A DNA stretch of 64,000 bases from Tenacibaculum sp. MAR_2009_124 (GTDB lineage Bacteria; Bacteroidota; Bacteroidia; Flavobacteriales; Flavobacteriaceae). The position numbers and the translations under genes were made by a program. Shown piece by piece: positions 18,370-25,770 of the stretch. The notes under the pieces were generated by a model. That model saw nothing but the letters and a program-made list of their open reading frames with translations. It was not told the DNA's origin and did no database searches. The number at the start of each line of letters is the position of its first letter. The first letter of the stretch is position 1. The stretch lies in assembly GCF_900105455.1 (NCBI RefSeq), contig NZ_FNSF01000006.1:1-64000 (forward strand), in the 5' to 3' direction.

Positions 18370-18398
18370 AATTATTTACCATTTAAATAATAATTTAC
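18370..18398 (+). promoter_or_regulatory. Paired operator-like motifs
   Basis: AATTATTTAC at 18370-18379 and AATAATTTAC at 18389-18398, between the promoter and the start codon at 18402. The 19-bp spacing is close to two helical turns. Confidence 0.4.
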
Positions 18399-18401
18399 AA
18401 A

Positions 18402-19349
18402 ATGACGTACAAACATTTTTATTTAACTATAATGAGTTTTTTCTTTGCAATGAGCATTGGATGTTCGAGTGTTGAAAAAACTGCTATTACTTCAAAAACC
18501 TCGTATACTACTTTAAATGGAGCTGCATATTATAATGAGGTTTCTATAGCAGATAGTTTGTTTATGAATCAGTCATATAGGGCTTCATTTAATAAGTTGA
18601 ATTTCTTATTGAATAATGGAGGCTTAAAAAATAGTTTTAGAAATTCTGAGTATAGAGTATATATGCTAACTAAGCATTATCTGGGAAAACAAATAACTCG
18701 TAAAGACTTTGAATTACTTATTGCTAAATACGGTATTATAGAGCCTAACATAAAAAGTGATACTCTATTATTTCCATATTATCAAAAATCTGGTATTACC
18801 CCGGTTATCTATAAAGAATTAAGGTCTGAATACTTAAAATCTCTAGATTTAGAATTAAGGGATAGTATAATACTGATGGTAGAAAAAGATCAGTATTATA
18901 GGGTTGAGTATTATGGAGATGATAGATTAGAAAAGAGAAAACAAATTGATATTAAACATGAAAAGGTTTTAATTGATTTGTTTGAAAAAGAAATATATCC
19001 TTCTCAGGAGGTTGTAGGAAACTACTTTGTTGACAATAAATTTATAGATACGGAACTTTTACTATTGCATACTCAAGATAGTATTAGGTTGAAGTATTTT
19101 TTACCTAAAATTAGAAAATTCATTTTAGAGAAGAAGTGTTCTCCTTATTTATATGCTAATATGGTAGATCAATATCAACTATATAATGAAAAAGAGCAAA
19201 TTTATGGCAGTTATAATATTGCTCAACTTGAAGAGAAGGATTTTTCAAGATATAACAGAAATAGAAAATTATTAGGCTTAGGTCTTCGCTCGGTAGAGTA
19301 TGATATATGGAGAGATAAGCTTATACGATCAAAATATTATTCTAAATAA
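18402..19349 (+). CDS. DUF6624-like lipoprotein
   Basis: 315 residues. Signal peptide with lipobox MSIGC (Cys near residue 21). The C-terminal half fits DUF6624: an EKDQYYR segment, then a region ending in VVGNYFVDN, LLLHTQDSIRLKYFLPKIRK, a YANMVDQYQLYNEKEQIYG block and a final RRK-like LLGLGLRSVEYD. In other DUF6624 proteins the second-half HsD...DR...QxYGT residues are kept; here they read HTQD, DQ and QIYGS. Role unknown. It shares a transcript with the double-glycine peptide at 19398, so it might be an immunity, sensing or export partner of that peptide (inference). Confidence 0.65.
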   Translation: MTYKHFYLTIMSFFFAMSIGCSSVEKTAITSKTSYTTLNGAAYYNEVSIADSLFMNQSYRASFNKLNFLLNNGGLKNSFRNSEYRVYMLTKHYLGKQITRKDFELLIAKYGIIEPNIKSDTLLFPYYQKSGITPVIYKELRSEYLKSLDLELRDSIILMVEKDQYYRVEYYGDDRLEKRKQIDIKHEKVLIDLFEKEIYPSQEVVGNYFVDNKFIDTELLLLHTQDSIRLKYFLPKIRKFILEKKCSPYLYANMVDQYQLYNEKEQIYGSYNIAQLEEKDFSRYNRNRKLLGLGLRSVEYDIWRDKLIRSKYYSK

Positions 19350-19397
19350 ATCTCACAGAAAAGTAATTTTATTATTAACCATTAAATATCATGTATT

Positions 19398-19613
19398 ATG
19401 AAGAAAGTTTTAAATTCAATTGATCAATTTGCTGGAGAAAGCAAAACAATTTCAAAAGAAGCGATGAAAAATGTCGCTGGAGGTAGACACGCTATAGAAT
19501 CGAGTGTTATACGTAAATCTTCTACAGGTTCAAGTGGAGGAGGTGACACGGATTGTAGAGATGTTCACTCAGGAGATATCGGTGGTTTCGGAACTATTAC
19601 GGTTTCTCACTAA
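19398..19613 (+). CDS. Double-glycine-leader natural product precursor
   Basis: 71 residues. The leader ends ISKEAMKNVAGG (Gly-Gly at 28-29), the pattern of Bacteroidota natural-product precursors processed by C39 peptidase exporters. The 42-residue core is rich in Ser, Thr, Gly and Asp (SSTGSSGGGDTDC, HSGDIGGFGTITVSH). Ser/Thr and Asp are the side chains joined by graspetide-type ATP-grasp ligases, and such a ligase is encoded at 21686 on the same strand. No C39 transporter is in the window. Followed by a strong terminator, so it is probably transcribed with 18402 and separately from the maturases. Confidence 0.7.
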   Translation: MKKVLNSIDQFAGESKTISKEAMKNVAGGRHAIESSVIRKSSTGSSGGGDTDCRDVHSGDIGGFGTITVSH

Positions 19614-19641
19614 AGTTTTTATTTCATTTAAGGGATTTTAA

Positions 19642-19675
19642 AAAAATGCTAGGTAAGGGGTTATCTAGCATTTTT
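19642..19675 (+). terminator. Rho-independent terminator after the precursor
   Basis: AAAAATGCTAG / CTAGCATTTTT (19642-19652, 19665-19675) with a 12-nt loop and trailing Ts. It closes the lipoprotein-precursor transcript. Confidence 0.8.
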
Positions 19676-19732
19676 ACTTCGTATATGTTTCATTAGCGTT
19701 TTCTTTTGGAACAATAAAAAACATTTTAAAAT

Positions 19733-19960
19733 ATGGAAAGATTTAAGCCAAGCTTTAAGGAGTTTATGGAAGCGAGTCATGTCGTTTCTCTTTTTTTAAG
19801 AAGTATGAGGACTGAAGGTTATTTTGGAAAAAGTCCTCAATTAAAATCAGACTTGTCTTTACAATTTGATTATATCAGACAACATGAATCTTTAATTGAT
19901 TTCGTAGAAAAGTGTAATAAGATGAACAAAAACAGAGATAAATCATCTAAAAAGAACTGA
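19733..19960 (+). CDS. Small hypothetical protein
   Basis: 75 residues, basic and helical (FKPSFKEFMEASHVVSLFLR), no motif recognised. It starts the left run of small genes, after the terminator. No junction motif before it, but one follows (20013 onward). Confidence 0.45.
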   Translation: MERFKPSFKEFMEASHVVSLFLRSMRTEGYFGKSPQLKSDLSLQFDYIRQHESLIDFVEKCNKMNKNRDKSSKKN

Positions 19961-20033
19961 AGTTATCCCACCACTACTAAAACAAAATAATATTAAAGAA
20001 TATTTAACCAATCACTAAAACACAACAATATTT

Positions 20034-20321
20034 ATGATCTTAAAAAAGAAAGTAATACCAAAAGGTTTGTCAGTTAATAACTTTTCATTCTTCTTTTTTG
20101 AAATAATGTGGAATATGCAAGATGAAAAATTTAGAGATTTTTTTATTAAGAAAGTTCTCACATATAGACCTCATGAATTAGTCGGAATGTTAGAAATGAA
20201 ATTAGGCCATTTAGATTATAGCACAGTAGATAGATCTGAACTAACGAAATTAGTTCAAGATTGTATAATAAATTTCGAGGATTATATGAAAGATTATTTT
20301 AAGATAAAATACCATTCTTAA
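20034..20321 (+). CDS. Cassette-type small hypothetical protein
   Basis: 95 residues, soluble (FFFEIMWNMQDEKFRDFFIK, then LSVN and helix-rich segments), no recognised family. Preceded by a junction motif ending 1 nt before ATG and followed by the 38-nt hairpin module. Confidence 0.5.
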   Translation: MILKKKVIPKGLSVNNFSFFFFEIMWNMQDEKFRDFFIKKVLTYRPHELVGMLEMKLGHLDYSTVDRSELTKLVQDCIINFEDYMKDYFKIKYHS

Positions 20322-20334
20322 CTAAAAAGAGATC

Positions 20335-20372
20335 GTTAGCCTGGTCCATTTCATGGAACTTGGCCAACTAAC
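20335..20372 (+). repeat. 38-nt hairpin module, copy 1
   Basis: Begins GTTAG and ends CTAAC, with an apical stem TCCAT-TTC-ATGGA (20345-20357). The other copy at 63151-63188 is identical except for a C:G pair replacing the last T:A pair of that stem, so pairing is preserved. Both copies are followed by AAAATATAA and a junction motif with ACCGAT. Confidence 0.75.
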
Positions 20373-20411
20373 CAAAATATAATTAACCGATCACTAAACA
20401 ACGATAAGATT

Positions 20412-20762
20412 ATGAAAAATTTAATGCTTGTAAAAAATATATTAATAGCAATAGTTTTTGGACTTATTCTATATGGTATTACTTCTTCTTTTGGTAATAT
20501 TTATGTTGAGTATTCTAAAGAAGAAATAAAAATTCTTAAAGAGAATAAAAACAAACGCTTATTTAATATTGGAGATATAGTTATGTTAAAGTCAGGAAGC
20601 CCTAACATGACTATTAAAGATACCATTACAGAAATAGAGGTAGATAAAAAATTAGTTAAATTTTTATACAAGTGTACCTGGTATAATGAAAACAAGAAAT
20701 GGTATAATGATAATTATGCTATTGAAAATTTTGAGGAATCAGAACTAATTAAAGTTCAATAA
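20412..20762 (+). CDS. Membrane-anchored DUF2158/YodC-like protein
   Basis: 116 residues. N-terminal membrane anchor at about 8-26. The C-terminal domain reads FNIGDIVMLKSGSPNMTI and later YKCTWYNENKKW ... FEESELIKVQ, the layout of the small DUF2158 fold (GDvVxLKSGGPxMTV...CxWF). Function of the family is unknown. The last codons and stop (AAAGTTCAATAA) are part of the recurring junction sequence, so the C-terminal KVQ is shared with unrelated cassette genes. Confidence 0.65.
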   Translation: MKNLMLVKNILIAIVFGLILYGITSSFGNIYVEYSKEEIKILKENKNKRLFNIGDIVMLKSGSPNMTIKDTITEIEVDKKLVKFLYKCTWYNENKKWYNDNYAIENFEESELIKVQ

Positions 20763-20783
20763 AACGATAAGATAAATAATAAA

Positions 20784-20951
20784 ATGGAATATAAAATATT
20801 AAAGGGAAGAGATGTACAACATTTAGAAATGGAGGTGTCTAATTATATTAATAAAGGATGGAAGCCATTAGGAGGATTTTCAAGTGTTATAGTACCTAAA
20901 ACTATTAGTTTAGAAGGGTATGAATTATTACAACCAATGTTAAAAGAATAG
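20784..20951 (+). CDS. DUF1737-like small protein
   Basis: 55 residues: MEYKILKGRDVQHLEMEVSN, then YINKGWKPLGGFS. The pattern of a strand, a helix and GW.P.GG matches DUF1737, a small family of unknown function often seen on mobile DNA. Here the stop codon lies before the junction TTCAATAAACCGATCAG, not inside it. Confidence 0.7.
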   Translation: MEYKILKGRDVQHLEMEVSNYINKGWKPLGGFSSVIVPKTISLEGYELLQPMLKE

Positions 20952-20996
20952 TTCAATAAACCGATCAGTTAAAAGCGACCAAAAATCGTAAAAAAA

Positions 20997-21236
20997 ATGT
21001 TTAATTCATCAAACAAATTCTTAATTGAAAAAGTAAAAAAAATGACAGCTTTTGATATTGATAGACATCTGCATAAAGTTGAATCTATGATAGAAATAAA
21101 TTTAGTCGATATAACGTATTTTGAAAAAGATAAAAAGATCAGTAAGAAAACTAAAAATTCTTTATTTAAAAGAATTGATGTTTTGATAGAATATAATCGT
21201 GTTTTAGAACTCTATTGGGGTAAACAGACAATATAA
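20997..21236 (+). CDS. Cassette-type small hypothetical protein
   Basis: 79 residues, basic and helical (FLIEKVKKMTAFDIDRHLHK), no recognised family. It is flanked upstream by a junction motif. Confidence 0.45.
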   Translation: MFNSSNKFLIEKVKKMTAFDIDRHLHKVESMIEINLVDITYFEKDKKISKKTKNSLFKRIDVLIEYNRVLELYWGKQTI

Positions 21237-21298
21237 ACACTCAAAGAGAAAAGGTTTACCAGTTCTTTAAAAATAGAATTAAAAAGTATAAAATAACG

Positions 21299-21676
21299 AT
21301 GGAAAAAAAGAAGTATATAGCACGAGAACTTTATCAAGCTCAACATAATTGGATGGTTTGGGTGAACTTAGGAGAATATGATACAGAAGAAGAAGCGGAA
21401 AATTTAGCTAATAATATTGATACGAGTTTATATTTAGAAAATGATAATCTATATCTATATTTTAAAAACAGCATAAAGATGAAAACCTTTACTAATGGAG
21501 ATATAGAAATACAAAAGTTAAAAGATAAGTCCTTAGATAAAATTATTTGTGATGATACCGATTATCAAACTATGAATATCAAAATATCTGAAATAAAAAA
21601 TTATCCAGATTTAGCTTGTGGTTTTTCTTCGATTGGATATGAAGTAGTAAAAACTGTAATTAACCAATTAAAATAG
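21299..21676 (+). CDS. Small hypothetical protein upstream of the ATP-grasp gene
   Basis: 125 residues, acidic, no signal or membrane segment. It starts directly on a junction (AAAGTATAAAATAACGATGG), so it looks like the last gene of the left array, yet its stop is only 9 bp from the ATP-grasp start. It may therefore be co-transcribed with the maturases. No family recognised. Confidence 0.5.
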   Translation: MEKKKYIARELYQAQHNWMVWVNLGEYDTEEEAENLANNIDTSLYLENDNLYLYFKNSIKMKTFTNGDIEIQKLKDKSLDKIICDDTDYQTMNIKISEIKNYPDLACGFSSIGYEVVKTVINQLK

Positions 21677-21685
21677 AATAATGTA

Positions 21686-22627
21686 ATGATACTTGTAATT
21701 TCAAATAGTTCAGATTCTTCTACTTCAGATGTTATAGCTTGGTTAGTTGCTAAGAAAGCTAAATGGACAAGAATTAATAGAGAAGATAAGGTTCACTTAG
21801 AATTTCTAATAAATGAAATAAAGTTTAATGTCAACAATACCAGTTTCTATTTATCCGAGGTTAAAACAATTTGGTATCGTCGTGGGTTTATTTCAAACGA
21901 TTTCTTAAACTTTTCTTTAATGAAAAAAGAAGGAAATACTGCAAAAGGTATTTTAGACTTTTTGGATATAGAATCTGAAACACTAAGAGAGTATTTTTAT
22001 TATCAGCTGCATCAAAAGAAACACTTAAACTCGTTACATAATGGGAGAATAAACAAACTCATAACATGTGAAATTGCAAAAAGTGTTGGTCTTGATGTTC
22101 CGGATTCATTTATTTTATCGAACAGAGGTGAATTCCAAAAAATAGCGAGTAATAAACGTTTAATAACTAAAGCTCTTGGAGGAGATCCTCACATACTATT
22201 AGATGATAAGAATGGAATGATGTATACAAAAGAAGTGACAAAAATTAATGAGCAGTCTTTTTTCCCGTCTTTATTTCAAGAAATGATTATAAAAAAGTAT
22301 GAGTTAAGGATTTTTTATTTAGATGGAGATTTTTATTCAATGGCTATCTTCTCTCAAGAGGACAAACAAACTCAAGTCGATTTTCGAAAATATAATGATA
22401 AGGTTCCTAATAGAACCGTTCCTTATAAGCTACCTTCAGAAATAGAACGAAAATTACATTTGTTAATGCAAAAAATAGGTAGAAACTGTGGTTCAATTGA
22501 TATGATGGTTTCTTCAGAAAACAAATATTATTTTCTTGAAATAAACCCTGGAGGCCAATTTGGTATGGTTTCTTACCCATGTAATTATCATTTAGAAGAA
22601 AAGATAGCGGAATATTTAATTCAATAA
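21686..22627 (+). CDS. gwsG: Grasp-with-spasm ATP-grasp peptide maturase
   Basis: 313 residues. N-terminal pre-ATP-grasp domain starting MILVISNSSDSSTSDVIAWL and containing VKTIWYRRGF, then the ATP-grasp fold: substrate-side INKLITCEIAKSVGLDVPDS, nucleotide lysine region RLITKALGG, adenine-linker EMIIKKYELRIFYLDG and the metal-binding C-terminus GSIDMMVSSENKYYFLEINP followed by GGQFG. This matches the GwsG-type relatives of microviridin (graspetide) ligases, which use ATP to form ester or amide bonds between Ser/Thr/Lys and Asp/Glu side chains of a precursor. Followed by a 49-residue reading frame and the SPASM partner. Confidence 0.85.
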   Translation: MILVISNSSDSSTSDVIAWLVAKKAKWTRINREDKVHLEFLINEIKFNVNNTSFYLSEVKTIWYRRGFISNDFLNFSLMKKEGNTAKGILDFLDIESETLREYFYYQLHQKKHLNSLHNGRINKLITCEIAKSVGLDVPDSFILSNRGEFQKIASNKRLITKALGGDPHILLDDKNGMMYTKEVTKINEQSFFPSLFQEMIIKKYELRIFYLDGDFYSMAIFSQEDKQTQVDFRKYNDKVPNRTVPYKLPSEIERKLHLLMQKIGRNCGSIDMMVSSENKYYFLEINPGGQFGMVSYPCNYHLEEKIAEYLIQ

Positions 22628-22629
22628 CT

Positions 22630-22779
22630 ATGAAAAATCTACCTATTGTATTTGAATACATTGAGTACGTCGAAAAATCTATTGATGAGAATCAAGTACA
22701 AAAAATAATATCGGTTCAAAAATACAAATCGGACCAGGTAAAATTAATGAAACATCATAAACCAATAATAAAGTTATGA
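22630..22779 (+). CDS. 49-residue peptide between the two maturases
   Basis: ATG 22630 lies 2 bp after the ATP-grasp stop, and the TGA overlaps the next ATG (ATGA at 22776-22779), so three genes are tightly coupled. The peptide begins MKNLPIVFEYIEYVEKSIDE and is Lys/Glu-rich without a Gly-Gly site. It could be a second precursor, a leader-binding helper or a coupling peptide. Family not recognised. Confidence 0.55.
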   Translation: MKNLPIVFEYIEYVEKSIDENQVQKIISVQKYKSDQVKLMKHHKPIIKL

Positions 22780-23819
22780 GATCTGAAAAAAATTATTTCC
22801 AACTATTTTCAAATTGTATTTTAGTAAAAGGAGCAAATAGAGCTACTATAAATGATCTTCAGAGAAATGATTTATTTATTATTTCGAATCAGTTTTGTGA
22901 TATAATTGAGGGGTTAAACGCCAAATTACCAATTACAGAATTAAAGAAAGAATATTCTCAAGAAGATATTTTTGAGATTGATAAGACTCTTGAGTTTTTA
23001 GAGTCAAAAGAGTATGGTTTTTTTTGTGATATTGACGATTTTTCTTTGTTTCCAAAATTAGACACTGCATATAAATCACATTGTGATGTAACAAATATAA
23101 TTTTGGAGAAGGAAAGTTTTTCATTAGAAAAAATTCAGAAAACAAAAGATATAATAAACTCAACACTTTGTGAATCTATTGTTATACTTTGTTATTTTAA
23201 AATAGATGAAGATCAATTATTAAAAATAACATCTATTTTGAACAACACTACTTTAAGATCTTTAGAACTTGTGATTCCATACAATAAAAACATTGATTCT
23301 GAAGCACTGAAAAGAATAAGAAACCAAAATACTAAATTAAGCTCTATTACTTTTTATAATTCTCCTGATGAATGGAATATTGACTTTAATATAAATTTAT
23401 TTTCTGTTAGTTATAGAAGAAAAAATATTGACGATTTTTCTTTTTGTGGGAGTGTCAATAAAAAAGACTTTAACGTTAATAAAGAGAAATTTCTTGAATC
23501 ACTAAATTATAATTCTTGTCTATATAAAAAGTTAGCTATTGACAGGAAAGGTAATATTAAGAATTGTCCGGCGTTTAAAAATGATTTTGGGAATATTAAA
23601 ACAATAAACACTAAGAAAATAAAAGAAACCATTTTAAGTAAAAATAGCTTCAAAAGTGTTGGTTTAATAAATAAGGATTCAATTGAAGTCTGCAAAGATT
23701 GCGAATTTAGGCATGTCTGTACCGACTGTAGAGCATATTTAAGTGAGTCATCAAATATTAAATCAAAGCCTCTAAAATGTGGTTACAATCCATATAATAA
23801 TACTTGGTTTCAGAATTAA
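22776..23819 (+). CDS. gwsS: Grasp-with-spasm SPASM-domain maturase
   Basis: 347 residues. The C-terminal third is a SPASM-type cysteine cluster: NCPAF near residue 265, then VCKDCEFRHVCTDCRAY near 310-325 and KCGYNP near 338. The N-terminal part has a radical-SAM-like layout (IILEKES..., repeated strand-helix units) but lacks the CxxxCxxC cluster motif, as expected for the grasp-with-spasm partner protein. It probably binds iron-sulfur clusters and positions the precursor for the ATP-grasp enzyme; its chemistry is not established. Last gene before a terminator. Confidence 0.85.
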   Translation: MRSEKNYFQLFSNCILVKGANRATINDLQRNDLFIISNQFCDIIEGLNAKLPITELKKEYSQEDIFEIDKTLEFLESKEYGFFCDIDDFSLFPKLDTAYKSHCDVTNIILEKESFSLEKIQKTKDIINSTLCESIVILCYFKIDEDQLLKITSILNNTTLRSLELVIPYNKNIDSEALKRIRNQNTKLSSITFYNSPDEWNIDFNINLFSVSYRRKNIDDFSFCGSVNKKDFNVNKEKFLESLNYNSCLYKKLAIDRKGNIKNCPAFKNDFGNIKTINTKKIKETILSKNSFKSVGLINKDSIEVCKDCEFRHVCTDCRAYLSESSNIKSKPLKCGYNPYNNTWFQN

Positions 23820-23823
23820 TATA

Positions 23824-23866
23824 AAATAGGTTTTTCCATTTATAGATTGAATAGAAAAACCTATTT
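23824..23866. terminator. Bidirectional terminator of the grasp-with-spasm operon
   Basis: AAATAGGTTTTTC / GAAAAACCTATTT (23824-23836, 23854-23866), between the SPASM gene and the convergent gene ending at 23873. Confidence 0.8.
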
Positions 23867-23872
23867 GCGTAG

Positions 23873-24280
23873 TTAGTATCTATGCACCTGTTTAATTTGG
23901 TTTTTATATTTAATTTTATTTTTCAGCACTTTAATGAACCAGTCATACTCAAGGCTACCTGTTTTTGACATAGGAACCATCGACAGAAAACTGACAGGAC
24001 ATCTATCTTCTAAAGGTCCCATTGATGCAGTTACTTCTTTATAAAAAATTTCTTTATTATAAATTGAAATTAAAACGAGCATAATAAAGTTATATCCTTC
24101 TTTATGTTTCATCACAAGATAAACAACATGATTATCTTCCTCAAAAGAGGCTTTTTGAAAATAGAATTTTATAAGGTTATAGTTTTCTTTATTGTATTGA
24201 TTGATACAAAATGTATATGCATTATTAGCATTAAACGTCTTGTGTGTAGATTCCGTGTATGTATAAGATGTCCATCCCAT
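23873..24280 (-). CDS. Hypothetical protein with MGWTSY start
   Basis: 135 residues, soluble. The opening MGWTSY and the later CPVSFL region resemble a widespread set of small MGWTxY proteins (DUF6927-like) of unknown function found among accessory genes. Accessory cargo of the element. Confidence 0.5.
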   Translation of the reverse strand: MGWTSYTYTESTHKTFNANNAYTFCINQYNKENYNLIKFYFQKASFEEDNHVVYLVMKHKEGYNFIMLVLISIYNKEIFYKEVTASMGPLEDRCPVSFLSMVPMSKTGSLEYDWFIKVLKNKIKYKNQIKQVHRY

Positions 24281-24353
24281 AAATATATTGTTTAGGTAAC
24301 AAGCTCATTAAAAAAGATAACAAGCTTGTTAATAGTTTAAAATAATTTCTTAA

Positions 24354-24788
24354 TTAAAAACAATCATTATCATTTACATATTTCCAATGATCTTTTTGAG
24401 CTTTTTTATAAGCCTTTACCACTAAAGAATCGTCAGTATCAATTGCAAAATCTTTAAATACATCTTCGTAGGTATAATTTATATGTGCTTCATGGTTACC
24501 GAATTCATAATAAAACATCTGATATAAAAAGTTTTCTCTTTTATGTAAAACTTCTATTGATCGATTGTACCATTCGAAATATGATTTTAGCTTGTGAGCT
24601 TCTGATTTTAAGACAACACCATCTAAGGCAAGAAATAGTTTGTCTTTTGCGGTTTTATCTGTAACTCCTAATTTTTTATAGACTTCTTCTTTTTGTTCTT
24701 TACTAAAGAAATAGTGTACTGGTACTTCTTCAAATCTTTTGCTTGAAATTTCTTTAAAATCTTGATAAGATATAGATGCTAAATCCAT
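24354..24788 (-). CDS. Hypothetical protein preceded by the structured repeat
   Basis: 144 residues, acidic and helical, no family recognised (contains HYFFSKEQKEEVYKKLGVTD). It begins just downstream, on the minus strand, of structured-repeat copy A, as the gene at 52413 does for copy B and the methylase-like gene for copy D. Confidence 0.5.
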   Translation of the reverse strand: MDLASISYQDFKEISSKRFEEVPVHYFFSKEQKEEVYKKLGVTDKTAKDKLFLALDGVVLKSEAHKLKSYFEWYNRSIEVLHKRENFLYQMFYYEFGNHEAHINYTYEDVFKDFAIDTDDSLVVKAYKKAQKDHWKYVNDNDCF

Positions 24789-24798
24789 AATGATAAAT

Positions 24799-25034
24799 TT
24801 TTAGATTAATAATTAATATTTGCACACCTTTCAGCTTAAGATGAGATTATCGAGGAAAGGAAACGGAATAAATAAGCGACATAGGAGCGTATGCCGTAGT
24901 CTTTTCGAAGTAAATCGAACGTGCTGTTCTTTGTGTAAATATTGATTAGTAGAATAGCACGAAGTGCGTTCCTATTATTTGATTCTTTGTCTTCAGACGA
25001 AAGATTAGAAAAAAAAAGGTTCGATACCTTTTTT
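24799..25034. repeat. Structured non-coding repeat, copy A
   Basis: About 235 bp shared with copy B at 52768-53008, including a nearly identical core at 24876-24935. Parts: TTTGCACA at 24819, which can pair with TGTGTAAA at 24932-24939; a GCAC-GAA-GTGC hairpin near 24957; and a final hairpin AAAAAAGGT-TCGAT-ACCTTTTTT (25012-25034). No credible gene lies in this 304-bp gap; a minus-strand reading frame through it is a by-product of the repeat. Confidence 0.7.
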
Positions 25035-25092
25035 GATGCTAAATAAAACACATATATTTAAACATATTACATAGAATCCTTGATAAAATGTT

Positions 25093-25734
25093 ATGATAAA
25101 TAGAGTTGAAAAAAGCGATTTAATTGAATATTATTCTGCTAAAAACTTAAAAACAGAAGAGGGAATTAAATATAACTATAGTCTTGATTGGAGATTATTT
25201 GCACACAGAATAAATAAAAATCCGTTTTTTAAAAACTTTAAAATAATTTCCCAAACTAAAATTTGTCCTATATGCGGTCATGAATTAGATGGTAAAATAT
25301 GTCTACATCATATAGATTACGACCATATTTGCCAAAGAGGAGAAAATATTTTAATTGGTAAAAATATGCCTAATTGTAAAATTTGCTTTAATGAAACTCC
25401 AGATTTCTTTATTTCTTGCTCTATAAGAACAGTAGTCGTTCATAATAGTTGTCACGGCAAACTCCACAATGATAGTAAGTTCAAAGATAATGGGCTCGAA
25501 CCAAATAAAAGTGATGAATCTAAAAATGACAACAAAACATATACTACGAAACAGAGGAAAACAGAATATAAGAATGCTTATAAACCTTGGACTTCTGAAG
25601 AGGATAAAAAATTAGAAAAACTTTTTTTTGAAGGAAAAAAAACAAGGGAATTATCAATTATATTTGATAGAAAAATTGGAGCTATAAGGTCAAGAATAAA
25701 AAAACTAGAGTTCCAAAAAAAGTACAGAAATTAA
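25093..25734 (+). CDS. HNH-type nuclease with Myb-like C-terminal domain
   Basis: 213 residues. N-terminal part has a zinc-finger HNH layout: CPICGHEL, LHHIDYDH, a CxxC in NCKICF and a final HNSCHGKLH. After a charged linker, the C-terminal PWTSEEDKKLEKLFFEGKKT region followed by RELSIIFDRKIGAIRSRI is a Myb/SANT-like DNA-binding helix set. The architecture fits phage or homing-type endonucleases. Flanked by structured repeat A and another nuclease gene, so probably mobile cargo. Confidence 0.7.
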   Translation: MINRVEKSDLIEYYSAKNLKTEEGIKYNYSLDWRLFAHRINKNPFFKNFKIISQTKICPICGHELDGKICLHHIDYDHICQRGENILIGKNMPNCKICFNETPDFFISCSIRTVVVHNSCHGKLHNDSKFKDNGLEPNKSDESKNDNKTYTTKQRKTEYKNAYKPWTSEEDKKLEKLFFEGKKTRELSIIFDRKIGAIRSRIKKLEFQKKYRN

Positions 25735-25770
25735 AAAATCGTTATTTTAAAAGCTTAATAAAAAGTATAA

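Larger units (their letters stand above)
19961..21298 (+). repeat. Left small-gene array: junction repeats
   Basis: Between successive small genes the sequence returns to one theme: AACCAATCACTAAAACACAA before 20034; AACCGATCACTAAACAACGA before 20412; TTCAATAAAACGATAAG before 20784; TTCAATAAACCGATCAG before 20997; AAAGTATAAAATAACGAT before 21299. The same theme separates the genes of the 57-63.7 kb array. Confidence 0.75.

Noticed and set aside
20335..20372. Classical integron attC site
   Set aside because: The module begins GTTAG and ends CTAAC, the reverse of the attC order (CTAAC first, GTTAG last), and its outer bases do not fit RYYYAAC/GTTRRRY. No IntI-type integrase with the extra IntI domain is present.
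24799..25034. Retron non-coding RNA
   Set aside because: End pairing and hairpins recall msr/msd RNA, but no reverse transcriptase gene exists anywhere in the window.
25012..25034. tRNA fragment (T-arm-like GGTTCGATACC)
   Set aside because: The T-arm resemblance is superficial; no acceptor, D or anticodon arms could be built around any of the copies.
24836..25051. 71-residue minus-strand protein containing LRKDYGIRSYVAYLFRF
   Set aside because: The same peptide appears upstream of the gene at 52413 only because both read through the structured non-coding repeat; hairpins and stem covariation explain the conservation better.
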